The notes: a model not told the origin generated them from the sequence alone. A DNA stretch of 35,355 bases from Eggerthellaceae bacterium UBA5906 (GCA_002431805.1 DJEE01000171.1:3448-38802); one strand, 5' to 3'. Positions 9,101 through 16,745 are shown, counted from the first letter of the stretch. Translations and numbers: made by a program.

Positions 9101-11079
9101 TGAAACCCGGCGAGCGCGTCATCGTCATCATCACGCGCAACTACGGCATCGTGGACCCTGCGCTGAACATGGGCATCCCCGATCTGTTGCTCGACCGCGG
9201 GCAGAAAGTGATCACCGTGAGTCACTTGCACGCGCATGACCTGGGGATTTCCGCCGACTATCCCGGTGTGGTGTGGCCGTTCGGGCAGCATATTCTCTCG
9301 GGCGCGAAGCTGGTGCGCCGCGACCCGCGCCTGTTCGCCGTGTATCTGACCAACCACGGCTGCGGCCCAGACACCATGATCAGCCACCTGTTCGCCGAGG
9401 AAATGGGCAGCAAACCCTACCTGCAGATTGAGATGGACGAGCATTACTCGAAGGTGGGCGTCGAAACGCGCGTCGAGGCGTTCTTGAACGCCATCGAACA
9501 CTACGAGGCGGCGGATTTGCGCGGCACGCCTACGTCGACCCGCGTGGTGAATACGGCGTGCGAGCCTGTGCGCACAGGCGAGCTGGCGGGTCTGCCGTCG
9601 TTCGGCCCCTATGGGCCGCTGGCGGCACAATGGCTGCGCGACCAGGGAGTTTGCGTGTGTGAGCTAGTGCCCGGGCCGCGGGCGCTCGAGCTGGGACGCA
9701 AGGAGTGCACGAGCAAGGAGTACTACTCGTTCGCCAGCCTGCTGGGCGTGAGCCTGGCGGCCGCGGGCGAAGGCGGGCGGGCCGTCGCTGCGGGTATGGC
9801 GGCCGCGGGCGATGCGGGTGCGATTGCGGCTGCCACCGTGGGCACGACTTTCGCGGCGTCTTCGCAGCAGCGCGTGGAGCAGCTGTTGCTACCGTCGTCG
9901 CAAGGTGGCGAGGCGGATGGCCAGTTCGACCGTGTTATCCGCAGCGTGCTAGATGCGAAGGGGCACGCCGATGTGCGCGTGATCGCGCCCGACTTCGAGC
10001 TGCTGCCGTGCAACCTAACCGACCCCGAGGGCTTTTTCGCCCGCATGCTGGCCGGCGACGTGGTGTGGGCAGCCGCGCCAGCCGAGCGCCCGGCGTTGCG
10101 GGAAAAGCTGGGGAAGCCGAATCTGACGCTGGCCGACGTGGTCGCCGCAGCGCAGCAGGTTGGTTCGGCCGCGCAAGGCAGTGCGCCTCGCAAGACCCTT
10201 GCAGTGGTGGGCGAGTGGCCGCTGGTTGTGGGTGATGAGCTTACGGGCGGAATCTTTACCGATTTGGAGGCGGAGGGCTACCGCGTGGTGCGCGCCCCCT
10301 TTGCGGAGTATCTGCTGTTTACCTGGGAAGACGGCTGCGACGAAGCCAAGCACGGCAAGGTGGTGGGCGGCCTTATGCCCATGCTTGGCGAAACCGGTGC
10401 GCCGAAAACCATTGGCCTGCCGGACGCGCGACTTGCGACAGCTCAGGCAGACGATACCGTTGTCGTGACGGGGTCGTCCCGCTCATCTGCCTGCGTTCCT
10501 CCCGCCGTGCAATCCGCCCCGGCTGACCCCGATCAGCAGCTCACCATCGGCGACGTGCAGGTTCTTGCGGCAGGCTGCGAGGTCGCGTGCGCAAACGCCA
10601 TGGGCGGTTGCGATGGCTCGCATCGCCATGGTGCAGCTGCCGCGCAGCTTGCAGCCGGCCCGCTCGAGGTGAGCGAGGATGTGAAACGCAACCCGCTGTT
10701 CGGGGCGGAACAGCGTACACTACCGCAGGACGAGTGGCACGCGCTGCTTGATCGCATGGCAGCTGCGATGCAACAGGTTTCCGACGCGCTGGGCAAAGCA
10801 TCGCCGTATGCAAGCGATTTCGCGCAGCTGCGCCAAGCAGCAACGGATGCGTTAGGCCAGTTCGCAGGCGCAAACGCACGATGCCGGTATGCGAAGGCTG
10901 TGCAGGCGGGGCAAACCGTCGACGGCGTCATTGCGGTGGCGTCTATGTACGAGAACGCCGACATCATGTTGCGCCTGAAGGGCACGCCGACCGAGGCGCC
11001 GCTGTTGCACCTGGCGTTTGACGGTGCGCTCGACCAAGGCGTGGAAGACCGCCTGCGCTCGTTTTTGTATTACGTGTAA
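6136..11079 (+). CDS. Giant acyl-CoA dehydratase activase-related protein (two BcrAD/BadFG ATPase domains plus DUF2229-like region)
   Basis: The product is 1647 residues; GTG start with GAGGAG six bases upstream. Domain 1 (about 1-270) begins YLGIDIGASSVKVAAVD and has NESCAAGTGSF (Cys146) and GRCSVFAKTD (Cys185). An Ala-rich linker follows (about 280-415). Domain 2 (about 425-690) has GVDVGSTSTNLVLI, FEIGGQDSKYI, NKVCAAGTGSF (Cys551) and GERCTVFVET (Cys590). Both Cys pairs are 39 apart, as in the activator HgdC, where they hold a [4Fe-4S] cluster between two subunits. From about 775 on is the DUF2229-like part with conserved Cys motifs (PRCLMLHKLFPM, GETCYPVKLVHGH, NYACTYMQS), then a C-terminal region. 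Such proteins use ATP to deliver low-potential electrons to 2-hydroxyacyl-CoA dehydratase or benzoyl-CoA reductase-type enzymes. No dehydratase subunit gene is in the window. Confidence 0.85.
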   Translation: MYYLGIDIGASSVKVAAVDADGAVLRQLRRAHKGSPLPCLRALLGELAGEGADADACKGGVACCGESAALCPDACGGVVATGSGADMLRAQVPGLRVLEEVPALVKGVRVLAPQVACVIGMGAQSGVFVTGFADDTAPEFAMNESCAAGTGSFFEDQMQRLGLPLERYSDLVAGARSVPRLSGRCSVFAKTDIIHRQQEGVPVEDILQGLCHATVKAFKATIVRSLPVAKPVALAGGVLQNAGVVRAVREVFDLADGELVASSELVCAQAIGAALAAAEVGRAKGEGPACAVDASVSDVASNARVDTGAASVPSAIDNGGVAGDDGSRAVVADADAAAAPAVNPACTGAAASQLATLFAALGADLVAQADDLPRLGRLPQVDCAPNRGFALAPSPWNPQGSPACEGGAVPRSAAVEALPQGATVPVALGVDVGSTSTNLVLISTDGVLLDAQYLRTRGNPKQAVRDGLASLARRVGDRACVVAAGVTGSGRTMIGNLIGADAVRDEITAQARAAAAADPDVDTVFEIGGQDSKYISLSAGQVADFQMNKVCAAGTGSFVEEQANRLGIALPDYGPLALSAEHPVDLGERCTVFVETAINAALAKGATKPEVAAGLCLSVVRNYLHKVVNAKPVGRSIVLQGGVAYNPAIVAAFRAYAGENLTVSPWFAVSGAVGAALLAAEAQGVLHSVQIGETTDEDNGAKQNDNVASIKKVSEGASGAPNSPEASKHWTSGHVRAAEGEGRLLDAAAAPDSYVCRQTNVLSNFKGWDLSGASHETRRIDPEEIAANRAFFHKVDEMFLEGYDPTRDPTKKTVGIPRCLMLHKLFPMANAFFKQLGFNVVLTDASDEETVRLAQASAQGETCYPVKLVHGHMAQLLDAGVDYVFMPSVHTIRHLKSTVPHNYACTYMQSIPAIVAKELDYEGHGITLLNPLMNLDFGQGAMAEVLLQVGAQLGRTPQETARAMLAGGFAVTEFTRKTEELGDQLLASLKPGERVIVIITRNYGIVDPALNMGIPDLLLDRGQKVITVSHLHAHDLGISADYPGVVWPFGQHILSGAKLVRRDPRLFAVYLTNHGCGPDTMISHLFAEEMGSKPYLQIEMDEHYSKVGVETRVEAFLNAIEHYEAADLRGTPTSTRVVNTACEPVRTGELAGLPSFGPYGPLAAQWLRDQGVCVCELVPGPRALELGRKECTSKEYYSFASLLGVSLAAAGEGGRAVAAGMAAAGDAGAIAAATVGTTFAASSQQRVEQLLLPSSQGGEADGQFDRVIRSVLDAKGHADVRVIAPDFELLPCNLTDPEGFFARMLAGDVVWAAAPAERPALREKLGKPNLTLADVVAAAQQVGSAAQGSAPRKTLAVVGEWPLVVGDELTGGIFTDLEAEGYRVVRAPFAEYLLFTWEDGCDEAKHGKVVGGLMPMLGETGAPKTIGLPDARLATAQADDTVVVTGSSRSSACVPPAVQSAPADPDQQLTIGDVQVLAAGCEVACANAMGGCDGSHRHGAAAAQLAAGPLEVSEDVKRNPLFGAEQRTLPQDEWHALLDRMAAAMQQVSDALGKASPYASDFAQLRQAATDALGQFAGANARCRYAKAVQAGQTVDGVIAVASMYENADIMLRLKGTPTEAPLLHLAFDGALDQGVEDRLRSFLYYV

Positions 11080-11202
11080 GCCGTGCCGCAGGCGGTGTCG
11101 CAAGGTGGCGACCCCCAGGCTGTGTGTTGGCAAGCTGCCCAGTGCAAACTCCCTCAGTTGCGGAGCTTGGCAGTCGCTCATCCCTCAGCATACCCGTATC
11201 AC

Positions 11203-11236
11203 AAAGGCCCCGCAGCTTCGAGCTGCGGGGCCTTTT
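11203..11236. terminator. Strong terminator after the activase gene (bidirectional form)
   Basis: A perfect 15-bp stem (AAAGGCCCCGCAGCT and its complement) with a three-base loop is followed by T residues and preceded by A residues, so it can work on both strands. It lies 124 bases after the activase stop; I see no gene in the sequence between. Confidence 0.9.
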
Positions 11237-11327
11237 ACGTTGGGCGACCACGCCCACGCGCCTTGCGCGGCAAAACAGCGGGCCTTTGCATCGGCACTGC
11301 CCCCGGTCACCATGCGTCTGCGGCAGC

Positions 11328-11466
11328 AAAACGCGATACGTTTGGATTTTAATCCGCCCCATAGCAGTAGAGCACAAATTGCCAAACGCGTTTCCCCAGG
11401 TCACAGCATTACGGGAAATACGGCTTGCGGCGCGGTTCGCGTTAAAATCCAAACGTATCGCGTTTT
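11328..11466. repeat. Palindromic element copy A
   Basis: The 139-bp element has perfect 25-bp inverted arms at 11328-11352 and 11442-11466 (inner part GCGATACGTTTGGATTTTAA). Its interior differs from other copies, but CCAGGTCA sits at the exact centre (11396-11403), flanked by TTTCCC/GGGAAA that can pair around it. It lies between the activase terminator and the permease gene. No ORF of its own and no clear target-site duplication were seen. Confidence 0.85.
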
Positions 11467-11544
11467 CGCGCTTGGGGTCGCCTCAAGCGCGGGTCGCGGC
11501 CCCCCGCGTCCCTCGCCGGCCGCTTGTAACGCGCTTGCTTCGGA

Positions 11545-11682
11545 TTCGTTTCTTGCTTGTTTCGCTTCGATTGAAGCTTTGCTAACGCGCAGGTTCCCCC
11601 GCTGCCTTCGCCGCGCCGAACCTACCATGCAAACCGTGCAAACGGATCGATCGACACTTGCAAAGCAAGAACGCGAAACGAA
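11545..11682. promoter_or_regulatory. GAAACGAA motif pair upstream of the permease gene
   Basis: TTCGTTTC at 11545-11552 and its complement GAAACGAA at 11675-11682 lie upstream of the permease start. The 12-mer ACGCGAAACGAA at 11671-11682 also occurs at 23861-23872 in the amidase/kinase divergent region, which could mean a shared regulator. The remaining sequence between copy A and the permease (11467-11696) holds no recognisable gene. The motif overlaps the probable ribosome site, so repression is possible but unproven. Confidence 0.3.
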
Positions 11683-11696
11683 GGATGTGATGCGAT

Positions 11697-13136
11697 ATGA
11701 CCCCACCTGCAGGCGCGGCCGTCCTTGGCGGCGAAACGGCGGAATCTCGGGAGTACTTCGAGAAGCGATCGCTTAAAAAAGGCTCCGTGAACTGGGTGCT
11801 TTTGATGAGCTTGGGAATCGCGTACGTGATTAGCGGCGATTTCTCGGGTTGGAATTACGGAATCGGGTACGGCGGCTGGCTGGGAATGCTCATCGCGTTT
11901 CTGGTGATGGGCGCCATGTACCTGTTCATGGTGCTGGGGCTTGCCGAGATGTCGTCGGCCATGCCCGCCGCCGGCGCGGGCTACGGTTTCGCCCGCCGTG
12001 CCATGGGCAAAGTGGGCGGCGCGCTTACCGGCTTCGCCATCCTTATTGAGTACACTATCTGCCCGGCGGCAATCTCCACGTTCATCGCGGCGTACGTGCA
12101 CGCGCTCGGGCTGTTCTCCGACGTGCCGTCGGCCGTGATCATCGGCTTTTTCTTCGTGGTGTTCGTCGGCATCCACCTCATCGGCGTGGGCGAGGCGCTC
12201 AAAATCGTGTTCGGCATCACGGCCGTTGCCATGGTGGCGCTCATTGCGTTTTTCGTGGGCATTGCGCCGCATTTCGACGCGGCGAACCTATTCAACATCG
12301 CGCCGGCCGTTGATGGCGGCACCACGCTGTTGCCGTATGGCCTAGGCGGCGTGTTGTCGGCTCTGCCATTTGGCATCTGGCTGTTCTTGGCCGTTGAGGG
12401 CGTTCCGCTGGCGGCCGAGGAATCGGCCAACCCCAAGCGCGACATGCCGCGCGGCATCATCGGCGCTATGCTCACGCTCATGGTCACCGGCGCGCTTGTG
12501 CTTATCCTAACCGCCGGCGGCGCCGGGGCCGATTTCGCCGGCAGCGCTGCAGCGCCCCTGGTCGACGCGCTGAACGAGGTGGGCGAAGGCCCGCTTGCAA
12601 CCTTCGTGAACTACGCGGGCCTCGCCGGCCTGGTGGCGTCGTTCTTCTCCACGGTGTTTTCCGGCTCCCGTCAGACGTTCGCCCTGTCCCGCGCCGGCTA
12701 CCTGCCGAAGTTCCTGTCGGTCACCGGTTCGCGCAAAACGCCGTATGTAGCGCTGGTGGTGCTCGGCGCCATCGCGTTTGCCCTGGCTGCCATCGTGCAA
12801 AACGGCGACATCTTGCTGAACATGGCCGTGTTCGCCGCGTGCGTGTCCTACGCCATGATGAACCTGTCGCACATCATTTTGCGCAAGAAGGAGCCCAACA
12901 TGGAACGTGGCTTCAAAACGCCCGGCGGCATCGTGCTGACCAGCATCTCGTTCGTGCTGTCGCTGGTGGCCATCGTTTCGACCTTCGTGGTCGACGCTTT
13001 CGCCGCCGGCTGCACGCTGGCTGTGCTGGCCGCCCTCATGGTGTACTTCTTCGCTTACTCGCGAAAGCACCTGGTGGGCAACGCGCCTGAAGAAGAGTTC
13101 GCGGCGCTCAGAGCCGCCGAGGCCGAGCTGGGGTAA
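11697..13136 (+). CDS. APC-family amino acid/ethanolamine permease (EAT-like)
   Basis: The product is 479 residues with about 12 hydrophobic helices. The segment ISGDFSGWNYGIGYGGWLG near residues 45-65 closely resembles the ethanolamine transporter (EAT) branch of the APC superfamily, which has ISGDF-GWN-G in this position. AEMSSAMPAAGAGYGFARR (TM3 region) and the EES-NP-RDMPRGI loop are also typical of the superfamily. The start is set by AAGGA 11-12 bases upstream, a rather long spacing. The next genes are a phospho-lyase-like PLP enzyme and a kinase, which supports an amino alcohol substrate. Other amines or amino acids remain possible. Confidence 0.75.
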   Translation: MTPPAGAAVLGGETAESREYFEKRSLKKGSVNWVLLMSLGIAYVISGDFSGWNYGIGYGGWLGMLIAFLVMGAMYLFMVLGLAEMSSAMPAAGAGYGFARRAMGKVGGALTGFAILIEYTICPAAISTFIAAYVHALGLFSDVPSAVIIGFFFVVFVGIHLIGVGEALKIVFGITAVAMVALIAFFVGIAPHFDAANLFNIAPAVDGGTTLLPYGLGGVLSALPFGIWLFLAVEGVPLAAEESANPKRDMPRGIIGAMLTLMVTGALVLILTAGGAGADFAGSAAAPLVDALNEVGEGPLATFVNYAGLAGLVASFFSTVFSGSRQTFALSRAGYLPKFLSVTGSRKTPYVALVVLGAIAFALAAIVQNGDILLNMAVFAACVSYAMMNLSHIILRKKEPNMERGFKTPGGIVLTSISFVLSLVAIVSTFVVDAFAAGCTLAVLAALMVYFFAYSRKHLVGNAPEEEFAALRAAEAELG

Positions 13137-13173
13137 GCGGCCGGCCGGCGGGCGCGAGCGATCGACGGTGCGT

Positions 13174-13249
13174 GGGCGGCATCGGCGCCCTAGCCGCCCG
13201 TGCTCCGGATGCCCCCGGGCGTACGAGTCCGCCTGGGCACCGGATGCAC
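13174..13249. other. Two adjacent hairpins between permease and PLP-enzyme genes
   Basis: A 7-bp stem (GGGCGGC/GCCGCCC, 13174-13199) abuts a longer interrupted stem (13200-13249: GTGCTCCGGATGCCC against GGGCACCGGATGCAC, with single-base bulges). No T-run follows. In a 230-base gap inside a likely operon these may set differential expression of the genes on each side. Confidence 0.45.
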
Positions 13250-13365
13250 GCGCCCGCGCCCCCCTGCATCCCGCGTTCGGCAGCACTTGGCTCGCTCCTT
13301 CTCGCGCCCCGCACATTTCCCCACAAACTTTCATCAACCATTTCCCTTATGAAACGAGGCATAAC

Positions 13366-14706
13366 ATGAGCACTTCCGAAGATTGCGGCATCCTTGAATC
13401 GAACAGCTTCAACATGGACAACCTGGACACGCTTGACGGCGAACTGCACGACCTGGTCGCGCGCCGCAAGGTGCTTGGGCCGTGCTACCGCTTGTTCTAC
13501 CAGCACCCGCTGCACCTGGTGCGCGGCCGCGGCACGCGTCTGTTCGACGCCGACGGCACCGAGTACCTGGACATGTACAACAACATCCCGTCTATGGGCC
13601 ACAGCAACCCGGCCATCACCGAGGCCGTGACGCACCAGATGCAGCTTTTGAACACGCACACGCGCTACGTGCACGAGAACATCCTGAACTACGCGGAGGA
13701 CCTGCTGTCCACCATGCCCGACGAAATCAACCGCATCATGTTCATGTGCTCGGGCTCGGAGGCCAATGACCTGGCCGTACGCTGCGCGCAGCTGTACACC
13801 GGCGGCGAGGGCATCATCGTTACCGGCGAGGCGTACCACGGAAACACCGCGCTGATTTCCGGCCTGTCGCCGTCGATCGGCAAGAGCGTCGCCATGAGCC
13901 GCACCATGCGCATGATTCCCTCGCCTGACACGTTCCGCCTGGGCACCGAGGATTTGGGCCCGTGGATGTGCGAGCAGATTTCGCTGCAGATTGCCGATAT
14001 GCGCCGCCACGGCATCAAGTTCGCTGGCGTGCTGTTCGACGGCATCTTCTCGTCCGACGGCGTGATCCCCGGTGTGCGCGGGTTCCTGAAACCGGTCATT
14101 GACCTGGTACATCGCGAAGGCGGCGTGTACATTGCCGACGAGGTGCAGCCCGGATTCTGCCGCACGGGTGACGCGTTTTGGGGCTTTGCGCGCCACGGCA
14201 TCGTGCCCGATATCGTCACGATGGGCAAGCCCATGGCCAACGGCATCCCGTGCTCGGCCATGGCCATCCGCGCCGACGTGCTCGACGCGTTCGCGGAAAA
14301 CAACCCGTACTTCAACACCTTCGCCGGCAACCCCGTGTCCATGGCCGCCGCGCAGGCGGTGCTTAACTACATCCGCGAGCACGACATCCTGGCGCACACC
14401 TACGACATGGGTGAGAAGCTGCGCGCTGCGATGCGCGACGTCGCCTCGCGCCACCCGCAGCTGGCCGACGTGCGCGGTGCGGGCCTGTTCAACGGCGTGG
14501 AAGTGGTGCGTCCCGGCACGCAGGAGGCCGACCGTCCCTTCGCCGTGCAGCTTATCGAGCAGCTGCGCGAAAACCACGTGCTCATTTCATTGTGCGGCCC
14601 GTACGGCAACGTGCTAAAGGTGCGCCCGCCGCTGGTGTTCGACGACGCCGACCTGGACATGTTCGCCAGCGCGCTGGAAACGTCGCTTGAGCAGTTGGAA
14701 GGGTAG
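13366..14706 (+). CDS. Class III PLP enzyme, ethanolamine-phosphate / phosphohydroxylysine phospho-lyase-like
   Basis: The product is 446 residues; ATG with GAGG six bases upstream (a longer upstream frame is spurious). It has the fold-type I, class III aminotransferase signature: GSEANDLAVR, DEVQPGF with Asp258 for the pyridine nitrogen, and Lys288 in MGKPMANG for the Schiff base. Several segments follow the AGXT2L group (human ETNPPL and PHYKPL) more than ordinary aminotransferases: LLNTHTRYVHENILNYA, SPDTFR, and near the end GP-GNVLKVRPPL. Those enzymes remove phosphate and ammonia from O-phosphorylated amino alcohols and leave an aldehyde. An APH-fold kinase begins nine bases after the stop, matching the kinase then phospho-lyase logic. 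An ordinary omega-aminotransferase cannot be excluded. Confidence 0.8.
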   Translation: MSTSEDCGILESNSFNMDNLDTLDGELHDLVARRKVLGPCYRLFYQHPLHLVRGRGTRLFDADGTEYLDMYNNIPSMGHSNPAITEAVTHQMQLLNTHTRYVHENILNYAEDLLSTMPDEINRIMFMCSGSEANDLAVRCAQLYTGGEGIIVTGEAYHGNTALISGLSPSIGKSVAMSRTMRMIPSPDTFRLGTEDLGPWMCEQISLQIADMRRHGIKFAGVLFDGIFSSDGVIPGVRGFLKPVIDLVHREGGVYIADEVQPGFCRTGDAFWGFARHGIVPDIVTMGKPMANGIPCSAMAIRADVLDAFAENNPYFNTFAGNPVSMAAAQAVLNYIREHDILAHTYDMGEKLRAAMRDVASRHPQLADVRGAGLFNGVEVVRPGTQEADRPFAVQLIEQLRENHVLISLCGPYGNVLKVRPPLVFDDADLDMFASALETSLEQLEG

Positions 14707-14715
14707 GGAAGCGCT

Positions 14716-15714
14716 ATGGCAACGAATTTCGACAACCCCGAGGTGTTCATGGACGTGGCGCGCACGGCCGCCGCGCGCTACCCCTACGACGACTTCGACG
14801 TGAAGCTGCTGGCGTTCTCCGAAAACGCCACGTACCTGGTATACAATCCGCTGACCAGCGAAAAGCTGTTCGTTCTGCGCGTCGGACGCCCGGGCTACCA
14901 CAAGCTGGAGGAGTACGAGAGCGAAATCAGCTGGCTGCGCCAGATCAACGACTACACGCCGCTGAAGGTGGCCAACCCTATCCCGGCGCGCGACGGCTCC
15001 TACATCCAGCAGATTGAGCGCGACGGCGTGACGTACTTCTGCGTGGCAACCGAGTTTTTGACCGGCGAAACGCTTGAGCACGATAACTCGCCCGAGGTGG
15101 CTCCGGCGCATTTCCGCGTGCTCGGCGAAACGACGGCCTACCTGCATCGCCAAACCGAAATTTGGAACGGCACGAAGGACATCAAGCGCTTCGAGTGGGA
15201 CTTCGGCAACGTCATTGGCCCCAACGCCATCTGGGGAAACTGGCGCGATTACCCCGATTTGTACCCCGAGGCGCAGGCGAAGATCGAGCGCTGCTGCGAC
15301 ATCATCAAGGCGCGGCTCGAGCGCTACGGCAAGACGGAGCAGAACTACGGCGTCATCCACGCCGATTTGCGCGACACGAACATCATCGTGGAGGGCGACG
15401 TGATCAAGGTCATCGACTTCGACGACTTCGGTTTCGGCTGGCACCTGCACGACCTGGCCGGCGCGCTGACGTTCATCGAAGACCGCGACGACGTCCCCGA
15501 CCTGGTCAACGCCTGGCTGGACGGCTATCGCAAGGTGCTGCCGTTCACCGACACCGATTTCGTGGAGATCGACACGTTCATTTTGCAGCGCCGCATCCAG
15601 ATGATGGCGTGGATGGGCAGCCACCAAGACTCCACGCCGGTGCAGGGCTACATGAAAGGCTACATGGAGGGCACCATGGGGCTGGTGGACCGCTACCTGC
15701 GCCTGTTCGGGTAG
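14716..15714 (+). CDS. APH-fold small-molecule kinase (hydroxylysine/homoserine kinase type II-like)
   Basis: The product is 332 residues, with GGGAAGCGCT just before the ATG. The N-lobe has ENATYLVYNPLTSEKLFVLRV, with Arg in place of the more usual Lys. The catalytic loop is IHADLRDTN with His215, Asp217 and Asn222, and the metal-binding motif is VIDFDDFGFGW with Asp234. The catalytic residues expected for an active aminoglycoside/choline/hydroxylysine-type phosphotransferase are therefore present. The gene is directly behind the phospho-lyase-like gene and probably makes its phosphorylated substrate. A paralog lies at 24152-25261 (shared IHADLR-NIIV, LIDFDD, DLA/AALTF). Confidence 0.8.
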   Translation: MATNFDNPEVFMDVARTAAARYPYDDFDVKLLAFSENATYLVYNPLTSEKLFVLRVGRPGYHKLEEYESEISWLRQINDYTPLKVANPIPARDGSYIQQIERDGVTYFCVATEFLTGETLEHDNSPEVAPAHFRVLGETTAYLHRQTEIWNGTKDIKRFEWDFGNVIGPNAIWGNWRDYPDLYPEAQAKIERCCDIIKARLERYGKTEQNYGVIHADLRDTNIIVEGDVIKVIDFDDFGFGWHLHDLAGALTFIEDRDDVPDLVNAWLDGYRKVLPFTDTDFVEIDTFILQRRIQMMAWMGSHQDSTPVQGYMKGYMEGTMGLVDRYLRLFG

Positions 15715-15770
15715 CGCGCCGCTCGTAATGCGTGGGCGACCAGCTTTTAGCGGATGCTCGGAGCGCGCCG

Positions 15771-15800
15771 CTGACCAGGTGTTTTTCAAGTTTGTATACG
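15771..15800 (+). promoter_or_regulatory. Possible promoter of the PII gene
   Basis: CTGACC and TATACG, 18 bases apart, lie 35 bases before the PII start codon. Both boxes match the consensus only in part. The -35 part overlaps TGACCAGG (15772-15779), the same octamer found at the centre of the palindromic elements, followed by GTGTTTT as in copy D. No palindrome arms surround it here. Confidence 0.25.
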
Positions 15801-15834
15801 TTCGCGGGCGCGGCTCGCGGTGAAGGAGCGCAGC

Positions 15835-16176
15835 ATGAAGGAGATTGAGGTTATCATCAACGGCGACAAGCTCGAGCGCGTCAAGCGCATCTTGTCGGCG
15901 TTCAGCAAAAGCGGCATTTTCGTGACGCAGGGGTTCGGCTACGGGCACCAGCAAGGCTTTCACCAGGTGTACACGCGCGACGACAACCGCGGCGTGAACA
16001 TGTTGCCGAAGGTGTCGGTGCGAACCGTTGTGCCCGATGAGCTGGTTGATCCTATCGTCGATGAGATGGTGGCCGACATGGGCAACGCCACGTTCGGCGA
16101 CGGCAAGATCTTCGTGCGCGAAATAGCCGACGCCATCCGAGTACGAACCAACGAACGCGGCGACGCAGCTCTGTAA
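15835..16176 (+). CDS. PII-family nitrogen regulatory protein with atypical T-loop
   Basis: The product is 113 residues; the ATG at 15835 is chosen because AAGGAG is seven bases upstream. The family pattern is clear: N-terminal MKEIEVIINGDKLERVKRIL, T-loop start GFGYGHQQGFHQVY, LPKVSVRTVVPDELVDPIVDEM and the C-terminal FGDGKIFVREIADAIRVRT. In GlnB/GlnK the T-loop carries Tyr51 for uridylylation; here the corresponding stretch reads TRDDNRGVN and has no Tyr. PII trimers sense ATP/ADP and 2-oxoglutarate and bind transporters or enzymes. The position after an ammonia-releasing gene pair suggests local nitrogen control. Confidence 0.85.
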   Translation: MKEIEVIINGDKLERVKRILSAFSKSGIFVTQGFGYGHQQGFHQVYTRDDNRGVNMLPKVSVRTVVPDELVDPIVDEMVADMGNATFGDGKIFVREIADAIRVRTNERGDAAL

Positions 16177-16240
16177 GTTCGCGGCGCCGACCGGGTACAC
16201 GCCAGCGAACGTGCCGCCGCCTCGTAAGTTCGCGGCGCCG
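16173..16240. repeat. Direct repeat at the end of the PII gene
   Basis: GTAAGTTCGCGGCGCCG occurs at 16173-16189 (its first bases overlap the stop codon of the PII gene) and again at 16224-16240, 51 bases apart. It may mark a local duplication in this non-coding region. Confidence 0.6.
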
Positions 16241-16331
16241 TTTGCGAACCTACGGCAGCGCCGCAACCTGGGGCTACTGCTTTGTGAGCTACGGCATCGT
16301 CTGCGACCCGGAGTGCCGTTTGCGAACGCGT

Positions 16332-16367
16332 GGATGCTGCAGTGGTGCCCCCCTCCCTGCAGCATCC
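16332..16367. other. Hairpin in the PII/M20 convergent gap
   Basis: GGATGCTGCAG and CTGCAGCATCC form a perfect 11-bp stem with a 14-base loop. No T-run follows on either strand. It is a possible weak terminator or 3'-end stabiliser for the PII transcript. Confidence 0.45.
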
Positions 16368-16416
16368 GCAAACGCGCATCCCACAAGCAAGCGCACACTG
16401 CCTTCAGCCCTCAAGT

Positions 16417-16446
16417 CCCCAAACCCAGACCCAAACCCAAACCCCC
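16417..16446 (-). other. Predicted G-quadruplex-forming repeat
   Basis: The - strand has six runs of three to five G separated by TTT or TCT (repeat unit GGGTTT). This meets the usual G-quadruplex pattern and looks like a telomere-type repeat. It lies between the convergent PII and M20 genes, 126 bases from palindromic copy B. No other part of the window shows such a repeat. Confidence 0.65.
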
Positions 16447-16571
16447 AGGCCTTAGGCTCCAAGCCTCAAGTCACGCGTCTCAAGCCCGTGGTCCTACTTG
16501 CGGCAGCTTCCGCTGCTCGTTCTCGCCTCTTCTGCAGTCGCTAGGGATTCCCGCCGCCGGCCCAATCCACC

Positions 16572-16708
16572 AAAACGCGATACGTTTGGATTTTAATCCG
16601 CTTCGTGCAAGTAGCCTGATTTCTCGCCCAACGTTTCTCCTGGTCAGGAGCGCACGCAATTTCGGGCTAGCTGCAAGGTTGCCATTAAAATCCAAACGTA
16701 TGTGTTTG
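16572..16708. repeat. Palindromic element copy B
   Basis: The left arm 16572-16596 is identical to that of copy A. The right arm 16685-16707 matches until its outer end, where TGTG replaces TCGCG. CCTGGTCA is at the centre (16639-16646) within a perfect small hairpin, CTCCTGGTCAGGAG. An inner stem (TGCA-A-GTAGCC against GGCTA-GC-TGCA) is also possible. It ends 37 bases from the stop of the M20 hydrolase gene. Confidence 0.8.
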
Positions 16709-16745
16709 CGAACGCGCGGATGGGGCGTGGGGCGTGAGGGCGTGC

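Noticed and set aside
11467..11696. Possible small gene between copy A and the permease
   Set aside because: Open frames here are Pro/Arg/Ala-rich without ribosome sites or recognisable domains.
13225..13240. CCGCCTGGGCA, resembling the 3' part of a ZTP (pfl) riboswitch
   Set aside because: The upstream conserved segments are absent and the bases are accounted for by the simple hairpin 13200-13249.
13168..13365. N-terminal extension of the PLP enzyme by 66 codons
   Set aside because: The extension is Pro/Arg/Ala-rich, covers the two intergenic hairpins and has no ribosome site; the ATG at 13366 has GAGG at good spacing and starts the family-like sequence.
15715..15834. Fifth palindromic element around TGACCAGG at 15772
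   Set aside because: Only the octamer and GTGTTTT match; no symmetric arms lie at the expected distance, so it was listed only as a possible promoter.
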